From: Streptomyces sp. DI166
GTDB lineage: Bacteria > Actinomycetota > Actinomycetes > Streptomycetales > Streptomycetaceae
Assembly: GCF_900091315.1 (NCBI RefSeq)
Contig: NZ_FLSP01000031.1
Coordinates: 21,540 to 85,539, forward strand
Direction of reading: 5' to 3'
Length of the DNA: 64,000 nucleotides
Shown here: in pieces, positions 33,008-42,463 of the stretch
How the letters are laid out: each line of letters begins with the position of its first letter
Numbering within the stretch: position 1 is the stretch's first letter
Notes under the pieces: generated by a model
Databases searched by the model: none
What the model was told of the DNA's origin: nothing
The model's input: the letters and a program-made list of their open reading frames with translations, nothing else
Program-made: the position numbers and the translations under genes

Positions 33008-34277
33008 GGGTTACCCCGCCCGACCCAAGGTCAGACAGTCCCTTGACAGCTCCCTGCCCGAGCCGTTGCGCACCGCCCCGGTCGTTCAGCAGCACCCGTG
33101 CCAGCGCCTCCACGACCTCCGGAGCGTACTCGTCCGCCGTGCCCAGACGCAGCTCCTCCAGCGCCTTCAGGGACCCCCCGGGCCCCGCTCCCCGCGCCTT
33201 CTCCTCGTAGGCGTTGACCGCCCGGACGATCCGCGCGGCCGGCGGCTGTTCCGGGCAGGGGTCGGCCTGCCGCTCGACGATCACGGCGACCGAGCCGTCC
33301 ACCCCGGTCTGCCGGACCACGGCGCCCCCGAGCAGGGCGATCCGGCGCTGTTCGGCGGCGGGCAGACCGGCGGTGGCCCCGGCCGGGACCGGGTCGAGGA
33401 GGCTGAGCTGTCCGATGTCGTGCATCAGGGCGGCGTACTCCAGCACGGTCAGTTCGTCCCCGGACAGCCCCAGGTCGCGGCCCACGGCGACGCTGAGCGC
33501 GGCGACACGGCGGGCGTGCCCGGCCGGGGTGTACCCGGCGACCTCGGTGGCGCGGGCCAGGGAGGCGATGGTCTGCCGGTAGGTGGCGCGGACGGCGGCG
33601 TACCGGCGGAAGGAGAGCTGGGTGAGCAGCAGGGGCAGGCAGAACACGGGCAGCGCCCACAGGCCGACGACGGCCACCGCGAGCGCCATCACGGCGCCGG
33701 TGGCGCAGACCGCCGAGCCGATGCCGAGCAGGCCGCGCAGTTCGTCCCGGAGCAGGGGCGCGAAGGGCCAGCCGGTGCGGGAGTGGGCGAGCGCGGCGGA
33801 GAGCACCGCGTCGCACAGGGAGGTGAGGGTGAGCAGGGCGACGATCAGCAGGGCGTAGGCGGCGCCGCCGAAGTCGTCGAACACGCCCCGGCTGTACAGG
33901 GGTTGGAAGCAGCAGGCGGCGAAGCCGACGGTGAGCACCCGGCGGGCCAGGTGGTCGCGGGCCCGTGTGGCGTGCCGGGCGCCGCCGAGCAGCGCGGCGG
34001 CGAAGACGACGGCGACGACCTGGAGGGCGCCGTGGTGGCTGGGCTGCCCGGCGTGCGTGCCGAGGAGGGCGTACGCCAGCGCCCCGGCGGCGCCGAGCGG
34101 TGCCGCTTCCCGGGCGGGGGCGCCGGTCCAGCGGGTGAACTCGCCGAGCGCGATGAGCGCGCCGAACGCCAGCGCGACGGGACGTTCCGCCAGACCGTGC
34201 CGGAGGGTGTCGAGGAGAGCGACGGCGACCAGCAGGGCGGCGCTGCCGTGGATGAGGGGCCGTGACCGGCGGCTCAC
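33000..34277 (-). CDS. membrane-bound degenerate HD-domain protein
   Basis: 425 residues from GTG 34275-34277, overlapping the next gene by GTGA. The N-terminal ~230 residues are hydrophobic with six or more membrane segments (SAALLVAVALLDTL, LPVFCLPLLLTQLSF). The C-terminal ~190 residues resemble an HD/HD-GYP phosphodiesterase: AGHARRVAALSVAVGRDLGL, then YAALMHDIGQLSLLDPVP. The Lys of HDxGK is replaced by Gln and no GYP motif can be found, so catalysis is doubtful. It is translationally coupled to an intact HD-GYP paralogue of the same length, suggesting a heterodimer or sensor pair. Confidence 0.85.
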   Translation of the reverse strand: MSRRSRPLIHGSAALLVAVALLDTLRHGLAERPVALAFGALIALGEFTRWTGAPAREAAPLGAAGALAYALLGTHAGQPSHHGALQVVAVVFAAALLGGARHATRARDHLARRVLTVGFAACCFQPLYSRGVFDDFGGAAYALLIVALLTLTSLCDAVLSAALAHSRTGWPFAPLLRDELRGLLGIGSAVCATGAVMALAVAVVGLWALPVFCLPLLLTQLSFRRYAAVRATYRQTIASLARATEVAGYTPAGHARRVAALSVAVGRDLGLSGDELTVLEYAALMHDIGQLSLLDPVPAGATAGLPAAEQRRIALLGGAVVRQTGVDGSVAVIVERQADPCPEQPPAARIVRAVNAYEEKARGAGPGGSLKALEELRLGTADEYAPEVVEALARVLLNDRGGAQRLGQGAVKGLSDLGSGGVTHG

Positions 34278-35551
34278 CGCTGGACCACCGTGGACCGGGG
34301 CCTGGGCGGGCGCGGCGCCTCCGCGGTGACGGCGGGGTGCCAGCCGTTCCGGGCGACGGATCTGACCAGCGCCTGGACCATCCGCGGGTCGAAGTGCGTG
34401 CCCGCGCACCGCTCCAGCTCCGCCAGCGCCACCGGGACCGGCCGGGCCCTGCTGTAGGAGCGGTTGGAGGTCATCGCGTCGAAGGCGTCGGCGACGGCGA
34501 CGACCCGCGCCGACTCCGGGATCTGGGCGCCGACCAGTCCGTACGGGTACCCGCTGCCGTCCAGCCGCTCGTGGTGGTGCAGTACGGCCCCCCTGGCCTC
34601 GCCGAGGAAGGAGATGCCGCGGACCATCTCGTGGCCGTACTCCGGGTGGAGTTCGATGATCCGGCGTTCCTCGGGGGTGAGGGGTCCGTCCTTGCGCAGC
34701 AGCCGGGTGGGCACCCCGAGTTTGCCCACGTCGTGCAGGATGCCCGCGAACCGCAGCACCTCGACGCGCTCGGCGTCCATGCCCAGTTCCCGGGCGATCA
34801 TCATGGACGCCTGTCCGACCCGCTCGCTGTGGCCGCGGGTGTAGCCGTCCTTGATGTCGACGGCCTGCACCAGCGCCCGGATGGTCGCCTGGTGGGCCGC
34901 CCGCTCCCGGTGCACCTGGGCGAAGACCCACCAGGAGACACCCATCGGCAGCAGGACGAGCAGCGCGGCGACGGGGCCGTACGGGCTGCGCCACAGGACG
35001 GCCATCATCAGTCCGGCGAGACCGTGCACGGCGATCGGGGCGAGGGAGCGCAGGAAGAGCCCGCGCCAGGCGCGCCGGGCGGGCACCCGCTCGGCGACGA
35101 CGAGGATGGAGCCGTCGAGGACGGTGAGCACCAGGCAGAAGGCCAGCACGGCGGCCCCGGCGGGCAGCAGGGCGTAAGGGAAGTCGGGGGCGACGACCGC
35201 GTCCCGGCCGCCCAGCGCCCAGTGGACCCGGGCGGCGGCCCAGACGGCGAGCGCCAACTGGGCGGCCCGCCACAGCCGTCGGACGCCCGCGCCCTGGGAG
35301 AGCAGTGCTCCGGGCACCGCGACCAGGGCCGCGGCGGGCGGGGGCAGCAGGAAGGCGCCGGCCAGCAGGACCGGGTAGAAGGTGCCGGCGAAGCGGCGGC
35401 GGGCGATCTGCTCGCATCCGGCGTACAGCGCGGCCAGGAGGGCGAGGGCCCACCAGGGCGTACGGACGGCCGGAAGCGGAAGCAGGCAGAGCAGGGCGCC
35501 GAGGGCGGCACAGGCCACGTACACACGTGCCCGTACGGGAATGCCCTCCAT
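34274..35551 (-). CDS. membrane-bound HD-GYP domain phosphodiesterase
   Basis: 425 residues, ATG at 35549-35551 with AGGGGAGGGG upstream. About six to eight N-terminal membrane segments occupy residues 1-~215. The HD-GYP domain follows: IKDGYTRGHSERVGQASMMI, FAGILHDVGKLGVPTRLLRK (metal HD with HDxGK) and LHHHERLDGSGYPYGL (the GYP signature), then VADAFDAMTSNRSY. HD-GYP proteins hydrolyse cyclic di-GMP or other cyclic dinucleotides. c-di-GMP controls Streptomyces development through BldD, so a signalling role is plausible. No cytoplasmic receiver or PAS domain is visible, so the membrane part is the likely sensor. Confidence 0.9.
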   Translation of the reverse strand: MEGIPVRARVYVACAALGALLCLLPLPAVRTPWWALALLAALYAGCEQIARRRFAGTFYPVLLAGAFLLPPPAAALVAVPGALLSQGAGVRRLWRAAQLALAVWAAARVHWALGGRDAVVAPDFPYALLPAGAAVLAFCLVLTVLDGSILVVAERVPARRAWRGLFLRSLAPIAVHGLAGLMMAVLWRSPYGPVAALLVLLPMGVSWWVFAQVHRERAAHQATIRALVQAVDIKDGYTRGHSERVGQASMMIARELGMDAERVEVLRFAGILHDVGKLGVPTRLLRKDGPLTPEERRIIELHPEYGHEMVRGISFLGEARGAVLHHHERLDGSGYPYGLVGAQIPESARVVAVADAFDAMTSNRSYSRARPVPVALAELERCAGTHFDPRMVQALVRSVARNGWHPAVTAEAPRPPRPRSTVVQR

Positions 35552-35676
35552 CTGCCCCTCCCCTGACCATGCCTGTCCAGGCTGATCGGAGCCTAGGACG
35601 GCCAGGGGGAGGCGGCGGGCTTATCACCCGCCGATTAGCACGTTCGGGTGACGACGGCCCTGCTGGGCACCGGAGT

Positions 35677-35975
35677 TCAGGACTCCTGCGGCGTGGCCGT
35701 GACGTCGTGCTCGGGGACGGCCTGTCCGGAGCGGATCAGATCGAGCCGCCCCAGCACCTTCGAGCGCAGGTCGCTGGGCACGTCGTCATGCCCGCAACAC
35801 CGCTTGACCAGCTTCTTCACGGCCTCTTCCAGGCCGTACTTCTCCAGGCACGGCGAGCACTCCTGGAAGTGCTGCTTGAACTTGTCACGATCGACGTCCG
35901 GCATCTCACTGTCGAGAAACTCGTACAGATGCTCAAGGACCTCACTGCAGTCCGTCTCGTGCGGCTCTCCGCAGC

Positions 35976-35979
<4 letters not shown>
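35677..35979 (-). CDS. rsrA: zinc anti-sigma factor RsrA
   Basis: 100 residues, ATG overlapping the sigR stop (ATGA). The ZAS motif is complete: H37-x3-C41-x2-C44 with C11 as the second trigger-disulfide partner, plus C3, C61 and C62, the pattern of S. coelicolor RsrA. In the reduced state the zinc-bound protein sequesters SigR in the cytosol; thiol oxidation forms a disulfide (C11 with C44 in S. coelicolor), ejects zinc and frees SigR. Coupled translation keeps the pair stoichiometric. Confidence 0.97.
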
Positions 35980-36665
<686 letters not shown>

Positions 36666-36890
36666 CTCCTCAAGATTTCGGGCAGCACCGAATCCGGTGT
36701 CGCCAGAATCGGAGGATAGACGAACCTCCGGTCCGCCCGCCGCTCGAACAGGAGCGGTCTTGGCCGCGTGCAGCACCGTCCACTCCAGGTCGGTGCGGCT
36801 TTCACGGGCCGGGCAGAAGGTGGAACCCATGCGGCGGACTTCCTCTCCTACGACGATTGGTGCTGGTCGGCCAGCGCCTCTGTCCGCCAC

Positions 36891-36916
36891 AACAGCTCCG
36901 TGGAGCGAGGCATTCC
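36891..36916 (-). promoter_or_regulatory. SigR-dependent promoter of sigR (p2-like)
   Basis: On the minus strand GGAAT (36916-36912) and GTT (36893-36891) are separated by 18 bases, the exact SigR consensus GGAAT-N18-GTT. A transcript from here would include the SigR' start at 36830. Confidence 0.92.
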
Positions 36917-36923
36917 CGAAGCT

Positions 36924-37571
36924 TTACCTCAGTGACCCGGTCCACTTCACGACGGCGTCGGTGATCACGGCCACGGCCTGCTCCTGGGTGAGGTCCGCCC
37001 GCTTGGGCACGGCGAAGCCATGATCGCCGTACGGGACCTCGACCAGCTCGTAGGAGCCCTCCGGGAACTCCCCGGGCCGGCCGAAGGGGTCGTTGCCGCC
37101 CTGGACGACGAGGGTGGGCACCCCGGTCCCGAGCAGTTCCTGCGCACGGGACTTCTCCGGCTTGCCCGGTGGGTGCAGCGGGAAGCTGAGGGCGAGGACG
37201 GCACGGGCACCCAGCTCGGTGGCGGTACGGCAGGCGACGCGGGCCCCGGCGCTGCGTCCGCCGGAGATCACCGGCAGGCCGGGCTTCGTCAGCGCGGGCC
37301 ACAGACCCCGCCAGCCGGTGTCCAGGGTCTTCGGGGCGGGGGCGACCTTCTTCCCGGCCACCCGCCAGGGCTGCTCCACCAGGGCGACGGTCACCCCGTG
37401 CCCGGGCAGGACCTGCGCCAGCGCCCGGAGGTCGCGGGCCTCGATACCGCCGCCCGCGCCATGGCTGACGGCGAGCACAAGGCGGGGCTTCTTCGCGCGG
37501 TGCCAGGTGATGCGGGCGTCGCCCGCGTCGGTGGTGATGATCTCGGTGGTCGCTTCAGACTCGGTGGTCAC
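36924..37571 (-). CDS. alpha/beta-hydrolase (KANL3/dienelactone hydrolase-like)
   Basis: 215 residues from GTG 37569-37571. Hydrolase fold: strand LVLAVSHGAGGGIEARDL (oxyanion region), nucleophile elbow PVISGGRSAGARVACRTA with the GxSxG Ser, FPLHPPGKPEKSR, acid strand PTLVVQGGNDPFGRP, and catalytic His in YGDHGFAVPK. There is no signal peptide. Its stop is only 8 bases upstream of the SigR promoter, and it starts one base after the end of the SRAP gene, so those two form an operon. The substrate is unknown. Confidence 0.88.
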   Translation of the reverse strand: MTTESEATTEIITTDAGDARITWHRAKKPRLVLAVSHGAGGGIEARDLRALAQVLPGHGVTVALVEQPWRVAGKKVAPAPKTLDTGWRGLWPALTKPGLPVISGGRSAGARVACRTATELGARAVLALSFPLHPPGKPEKSRAQELLGTGVPTLVVQGGNDPFGRPGEFPEGSYELVEVPYGDHGFAVPKRADLTQEQAVAVITDAVVKWTGSLR

Positions 37572-37572
37572 G

Positions 37573-38388
37573 CTAGAAGAGTGTGCCTTCCTCGGGGCCC
37601 GCCAGCTCCTTCAGCAGCTCCGGGCCGTTGTTGCGGACGTTGCTGACGGCGGTGGTCACCGGGTAGGCGCGCATCAGCCCGGGGGGCGGCGGGGCGAGCA
37701 GGTCGCGCAGGTCGTCGGGGTCGGTGCGGGCGGGGTCGAGCCAGGCGTCCCAGCGGTCCGGGGTGAGCATCAGCGGCATCCGGGGGTGGATGTCGGCGAG
37801 GGCGCGCGGGCCGTCCGCGGGGGCCACGGCGAGCGGGCCGGTCTCGGCCTCGGTGGTGATCACGGAGCAGGTCACCCACCAGGCCTGCGGGTGGTCGTCG
37901 GGCAGGGTGCGGTCCCGCCAGAACTCGTAGAGCCCCGCCATCGCGAAGACCGAGCCGTCGGCGGGGAGCACGAAGTACGGCTGCTTGCGGGGACGCTTCT
38001 TCTTCCCCTCGACCTCCAGCTCGCGCTCGGCGGCGCCGGTGACCCACTCGTAGTAGCCGTCGGCGGGCAGGATGCAGCGGCGGGCGGCGAAGGCGCGGCG
38101 GTAGGACGGCTTCTCGTGGACGGTCTCGGCGCGCGCGTTGATCATCCGGGCGGCGCCCTCGGGCGTCTTGGACCAGGACGGTACGAGCCCCCACTTGAGC
38201 TTGCGCAGCTGCCGTACCGGGCGCTTGTCGTCGGCGTCCTTCAGGGGGCGGTCCAGGACCGCGTAGACCTCTTTGGTGGGGGCGACGTTGTAGTCGGGCT
38301 CCAGGGTCTCCTCGGGCTCCCACTTCTCGATCTCGAAGATCCCCGCGAGGTCCTCGGGCCTACGACTCGACGCGTACCGTCCGCACAT
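37573..38388 (-). CDS. SRAP-domain protein (YedK/HMCES-like abasic-site DNA-protein crosslinker)
   Basis: 271 residues from ATG 38386-38388, chosen so that Cys is residue 2 (MCGRY), because the family's active Cys2 must be exposed at the N-terminus to crosslink abasic sites in single-stranded DNA. Other conserved elements: ETLEPDYNVAPT, INARAETVHEKPSYRRAF, CILPADGYYEW (catalytic Glu) and DIHPRMPLML (active-site His). A Lys/Arg-rich insert (EGKKKRPRKQP) precedes PYFV. It protects abasic lesions at replication forks. Confidence 0.95.
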   Translation of the reverse strand: MCGRYASSRRPEDLAGIFEIEKWEPEETLEPDYNVAPTKEVYAVLDRPLKDADDKRPVRQLRKLKWGLVPSWSKTPEGAARMINARAETVHEKPSYRRAFAARRCILPADGYYEWVTGAAERELEVEGKKKRPRKQPYFVLPADGSVFAMAGLYEFWRDRTLPDDHPQAWWVTCSVITTEAETGPLAVAPADGPRALADIHPRMPLMLTPDRWDAWLDPARTDPDDLRDLLAPPPPGLMRAYPVTTAVSNVRNNGPELLKELAGPEEGTLF

Positions 38389-38452
38389 TAGAAGAACAAT
38401 CCCTCCCGTGTGTGCCCCGTCCACCGGGACACCTACCAGGGTGGCAGACCCG

Positions 38453-40768
38453 TCAGTCCGCCGACCTCCGCCGGTGTGCCCAGGCGGTGAGCTGGGAGCG
38501 GGAGGTCAGGCCCAGCTTGGCCAGGGTGCGCCCGACGTGGCTCTCCACGGTGCGCCGGGTGATCAGCAGCCGGGCGGCGATCTCCTTGTTGCTCAGTCCG
38601 GCCGCGACGAGCCCGGCGACCTCCCGCTCCCGCCGGGTCAGCCCGGCCCGCTCGTACGGCTCCTCGTCCGCCGGGGACTCTTCGAGCACGTAGGCCAGCG
38701 CCTCGTCCAGGGTGAGCCCGGCGCCGCGGCGCACCGCCCGTTCGTAGACCCGCTCCGGCAGGGCCCGGCGCACGTCGGTCTCGCAGCGCCGGTGGGACTC
38801 GGTCATGAAGGGCGCGGCGAACAGGGTGCCGCCGATGGCCTCCCAGAGCCGTCTGAGGATGCCGAGGAGGCGGGCGGCGCGCTCCATGGCGCCGTCGGCG
38901 GCCGCGTTCCAGGCGACGACCTCCACGCACAGGGCGATGCCCCAGCGGTCGGTGAGGGGCCGCAGCAGCCGCAGGGCCTCGCGGGCCGGGGCGTCGGCGC
39001 GGGCCCGCTCGCCGCGCTGCCAGCGGATCAGCGACTCGGCGAACAGGGCGTCCGCCCTGATCCAGGACTCCCCGTGGGCGGCCGTGACGTCCTGGCTCTC
39101 CCGGCACAGCTCCAGGGCCCGGTCGGTGTCGCCGAGCAGGCCGACGACGACGGCGAGTTTGAAGCCGCACTCCGCGGCCCCGGCCAGGTCGTCCACCGCG
39201 CGGTGCCGGCGTACGGCGTCCTCCAGCAACTGGGCGGCGCGGGTCAGTTCACCGCTGAAGACAGCGGCCATGGCCCGGTGGTGCCGGGACCAGGCGAGCG
39301 CGGAGGCGTCCCGCGCCTCCTCGGCGGCCCGCTCGTACTCGGCGATCACCGGGACCGTCTCGGCCACCGCGCCCTGCATGATGCCGAGGTACGCGTAGGT
39401 GCCCAGCGCCCGGGTGCGGGCCGCGCCGGGCTCCTGGTCGGCGGCCAGCAGCCGGGAGAGCCAGCGGCGGCCCTCGCTGAGCGCGCCGTGGGTGATCCAG
39501 TAGTGGTGGGGCAGGGAGGCCAGGGTCAGGCCCGCGCTCGCCTCGCCCGGTGTGTCGAGGCAGAAGTCCAGCGCCGCCCGCAGGTTGGCGTGCTCGCGCC
39601 GCAGCCGGGCCAGCCAGGCGACCTGCCCCGGGCCGAACCAGTGGCTCTGGGCGCGGGCGGCCAGGTCGAGGCAGTGGTCGCGGTGGCGGCGCCGGTGGAG
39701 GGCGAGTTCGCCGGAGGCGGCGAGTCGCTGTTTTCCGTAGGCCCGGACGGTCTCCAGGGCGTGGTAGCGGGCGCGGCCGTCGTGTTCCTGGCGGTTGAGG
39801 ATCGACTTCTCCACCAGTCCGTGCACCGCGTCGACGACCGCGTGGGCGGGCAGGTCCGCTCCGGCGCACACCGCCTCGGCGGCTTCCAGGTCGAAGTCGC
39901 CGGGGAAGACGGAGAGCCGGGCCCACAGGGCCTGTTCGCGCGGGGAGCACAGGTCGTAGCTCCAGTCCATCAGGCCGCTGAGCGTCTGCTGCCGGGGCGA
40001 GGCGGCGCGGCTGCCTCCGGTGAGCAGGGCGAAACGGTCCTCCAGGCGGGCGAGGATCTCCTTCAGGGTCAGGCTGCGGATACGGCCCGCGGCGAGTTCC
40101 AGGGCGAGCGGCAGCCCGTCCAGCCGGTGGACGAGCCGGGCGACGTCCGCCGCGTTGTCCGCGGTGACCCGGAAGCCGGGCAGGACGGCCGCGGCACGCT
40201 GCTCGAAGAGGGTCACCGAGTGGTACCGCAGCAACTCCTCGGCGTCCGGCGCTCCGTCGGGGGCCGGGACCGGCAGCGGCGGCACCGGGAAGGTCTGCTC
40301 GCCGGTGATGCCCAGGACCTGACGGCTGGTGGCGAGCACACGCAGGTCGGGCGCCGCGCCCAGGAGGGCGCCGAGGACCTGGGCGCACGCGTCGGCCAGG
40401 TGCTCGCAGTTGTCGACGACGAGCAGGGCCTTCCTGGGCCGCAGATGCTCCGCGACGACGTCCAGGGTGACGCGGGCGCGTTGGTTCTGGAGTCCCAGGG
40501 CCGCCGCGAGGGTCTCCACGACCAGGCCGGGGTCGGCCAGTCCCGCCAGTTCCACGAGGGCGACGCCGTCCGGGAAGGCTCCTGTTGCGCCCGCGCCCAC
40601 CTGGAGGGCGAGGCGGGTCTTGCCCACACCCCCCACACCGGTCAGTGTGACCAGGCGCGAGGTCCGCAGCAGCCCTTTGACGGCGGCGACCTCCGCGCGC
40701 CGCCCGATGAAGGCGGTCAGGTCGGCGGGTATCGCGCCGTCCCGCACCGGCTGCCCGTTGCTCCGCAT
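38453..40768 (-). CDS. large ATPase transcriptional regulator (NB-ARC-like, LuxR C-terminus)
   Basis: 771 residues, ATG at 40766-40768. The N-terminal STAND/NB-ARC-type ATPase has P-loop TLTGVGGVGKTRLALQVGAG, Walker B KALLVVDNCEHLADA, and LDGLPLALELAAGRIRSL. Residues ~330-690 are helical repeats of TPR type. The last ~65 residues are a LuxR/GerE helix-turn-helix: LTRREREVAGLVAAGLSNKE then TRRTVESHVGRTLAKLGL. Such regulators couple nucleotide and ligand state to gene activation. It faces the divergent lipoprotein gene across 198 bases, so that gene is a candidate target. Confidence 0.92.
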   Translation of the reverse strand: MRSNGQPVRDGAIPADLTAFIGRRAEVAAVKGLLRTSRLVTLTGVGGVGKTRLALQVGAGATGAFPDGVALVELAGLADPGLVVETLAAALGLQNQRARVTLDVVAEHLRPRKALLVVDNCEHLADACAQVLGALLGAAPDLRVLATSRQVLGITGEQTFPVPPLPVPAPDGAPDAEELLRYHSVTLFEQRAAAVLPGFRVTADNAADVARLVHRLDGLPLALELAAGRIRSLTLKEILARLEDRFALLTGGSRAASPRQQTLSGLMDWSYDLCSPREQALWARLSVFPGDFDLEAAEAVCAGADLPAHAVVDAVHGLVEKSILNRQEHDGRARYHALETVRAYGKQRLAASGELALHRRRHRDHCLDLAARAQSHWFGPGQVAWLARLRREHANLRAALDFCLDTPGEASAGLTLASLPHHYWITHGALSEGRRWLSRLLAADQEPGAARTRALGTYAYLGIMQGAVAETVPVIAEYERAAEEARDASALAWSRHHRAMAAVFSGELTRAAQLLEDAVRRHRAVDDLAGAAECGFKLAVVVGLLGDTDRALELCRESQDVTAAHGESWIRADALFAESLIRWQRGERARADAPAREALRLLRPLTDRWGIALCVEVVAWNAAADGAMERAARLLGILRRLWEAIGGTLFAAPFMTESHRRCETDVRRALPERVYERAVRRGAGLTLDEALAYVLEESPADEEPYERAGLTRREREVAGLVAAGLSNKEIAARLLITRRTVESHVGRTLAKLGLTSRSQLTAWAHRRRSAD

Positions 40769-40966
40769 GCCGTCAACCTACAGTCACCCCGGAGGCACGC
40801 TGAGGCACCCTTCGTCATGCAACCGCCGTGCCCCACTGCGTAGTTTCACGGATGTCCGCGTGCGCCTCCTGTGGCACGGTCTCCTCGGCCGGGCCCGGAG
40901 CACCCGCTTCCGTCGACCGGCCACCAGTGCCGTGAACAGGGATGCGAGCAGGGAGTGGACAGGCGG

Positions 40967-41707
40967 ATGGAACGGCTCAGGAGCATCAGGGGCACCACGA
41001 ACGCGGCGGCCCTGGCGACGGCGTCCTTGATGCTGCTGACGGCCTGTGCGGGCGGGGAGAGCGAGGGCGGGTCCGCGAGCGCGTCTCCGACGCCTTCCGC
41101 GTCCGCTTCGGCCTCCGCGTCCGCGCCGAAGGACGAGCCCCCGGAGGAACAGGCCCCCGTGGACCTCGCGTCGGCCGTCCTCCAGCCCGGCGACCTCGCC
41201 GAGTTCCAGATCAGCGAGATACCGGACGACAAGCGCGACACCCCCGCCACCAAGGCCGATCCCGCCGCCTGCCGGCCCGTGGAGAACGTCCGTCTGGAGG
41301 CCTTCGAGCCCAAGCCCTCCACGACCGTCCGCCGCTACGCCCTCGCCACCGCGGGCGAGTTCCGGGGCACCGGCACCAACATCACGCTGGCCTCGTTCGG
41401 CGCGGCGGACGCCGAGAAGATCCTCGCCGAGCTGCGCACCGCGCTGAAGGACTGCGCCAAGGGTTACGCCGGAGGCGCGCTCACCTTCGAGGAGGTGCGC
41501 ACCCTCGACGCGGTCGACGTCGGCGACGAGGCGGTGGCCTTCCATCTGCGGGGCCGGGGTGTCCAGCCGCAGTGGTACACGGTGGTCCGCCAGGGCTCGG
41601 TGCTGGTCCGGTTCGTCTCCTCCGCCTCCACCGGCAAGGACGCGCCGGTGCCCTCCCCGGTGGTGGTCCAGCAGGTCATGAAGGTCCAGGCCGCCGCGGC
41701 GGGCTGA
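40967..41707 (+). CDS. secreted lipoprotein of unknown function
   Basis: 246 residues, ATG at 40967 with a GGAG upstream. The signal peptide NAAALATASLMLLTAC has the lipobox LTAC at residue ~27, then a Ser/Ala-rich acidic linker (SASASPTPSASASASASAPK). The mature domain (DLASAVLQPGDLAEFQISEI ... GVQPQWYTVVRQGSVLVRFV) has the length and strand pattern of the LppX/PknH-sensor-like extracytoplasmic domains seen in actinobacterial lipoproteins, with one Cys pair (CRPVE, DCAKG). It is anchored outside the membrane. Followed by two membrane-protein genes in the same direction. Confidence 0.85.
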   Translation: MERLRSIRGTTNAAALATASLMLLTACAGGESEGGSASASPTPSASASASASAPKDEPPEEQAPVDLASAVLQPGDLAEFQISEIPDDKRDTPATKADPAACRPVENVRLEAFEPKPSTTVRRYALATAGEFRGTGTNITLASFGAADAEKILAELRTALKDCAKGYAGGALTFEEVRTLDAVDVGDEAVAFHLRGRGVQPQWYTVVRQGSVLVRFVSSASTGKDAPVPSPVVVQQVMKVQAAAAG

Positions 41708-41728
41708 GTCGGGAGGTCGAAAGATCCC

Positions 41729-42439
41729 ATGGCCGGTTGCCTGTTCGTCGTCTTCGCCCTCGGCATGGTGGGCTGTCTGCTCGCCGTCCCCTTCTCCGTG
41801 CCGGATCTGATGGCCCGGCAGACGCCCGCCGAGCACCCCTCCGTGGCCGAGTGGTTCGTGCTGTACGGCGTTTCGGTGCTGACCGCGCTGCTGGTGGCCT
41901 GGTCCTCGGGGCGCCGCCGCCCTGGTGCCCGGCTGCTGCTGGCCGTCCGCACGGCGGTACTGCTGGGCCTGAGCACGGTGGTGGTGCTCTGGACGCGGGG
42001 CCAGGTCGAGTCGGACAACTGGACGCTGGAGTCGACGGCCGTGAACCTGACGGCCGGGACCACCGCCCTGCTGTTCCGCGTCGCCGTGCGCCGCTGGGAG
42101 CGGGGGCGGCCGCTGCCCGGCGAGGTGTGGCTGGCCCTGGTGCCGTTCCGGGAGCGGGACGAGGCCGCCCAGCACTACTGCGTGGTCGTCGCCCGCCGCC
42201 TCGGGTACGCCGAGGTACTCCAGATCACCTCGCAGAACAAGGACGACCGCGACGACCACGTCTTCCTGCCCAACGACGGCTGGGACCTCGTCTCCGGCAA
42301 GCCGCACTGGCTGGAGACAGGGCTGCCGCCGCGCAAGGTGCCGTACCGCGACTTCCTCAAGGACCGTCCGCAGGGCCCCTGTCCGAAGGCCGCCTGGCGC
42401 CAGGTCCGTACACCCGTGCCAGACTTCCAGCCTCCGTAG
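41729..42439 (+). CDS. membrane protein, unknown function
   Basis: 236 residues, ATG at 41729; GGGAGG lies a little upstream. Three hydrophobic segments in the first ~120 residues (GCLFVVFALGMVGCLLAVPF, WFVLYGVSVLTALLVAWSS, LLAVRTAVLLGLSTVVVLWT) are followed by a soluble C-terminal part (HYCVVVARRLGYAEVLQITS ... NDGWDLVSGKPHWLE). I do not recognise the family. Short spacing to its neighbours suggests an operon with the lipoprotein and the M50 peptidase. Confidence 0.75.
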   Translation: MAGCLFVVFALGMVGCLLAVPFSVPDLMARQTPAEHPSVAEWFVLYGVSVLTALLVAWSSGRRRPGARLLLAVRTAVLLGLSTVVVLWTRGQVESDNWTLESTAVNLTAGTTALLFRVAVRRWERGRPLPGEVWLALVPFRERDEAAQHYCVVVARRLGYAEVLQITSQNKDDRDDHVFLPNDGWDLVSGKPHWLETGLPPRKVPYRDFLKDRPQGPCPKAAWRQVRTPVPDFQPP

Positions 42440-42463
42440 GAACCGAGGGAGCGGCCCGGACAC

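Noticed and set aside
38408..40843. An 811-codon plus-strand frame opposite the LuxR-type ATPase, and similar long antisense frames opposite the antiporter, the histidine kinase and UPF0182.
   Set aside because: All mirror well-recognised genes codon for codon and show no domain; codon-position GC bias favours the other strand.
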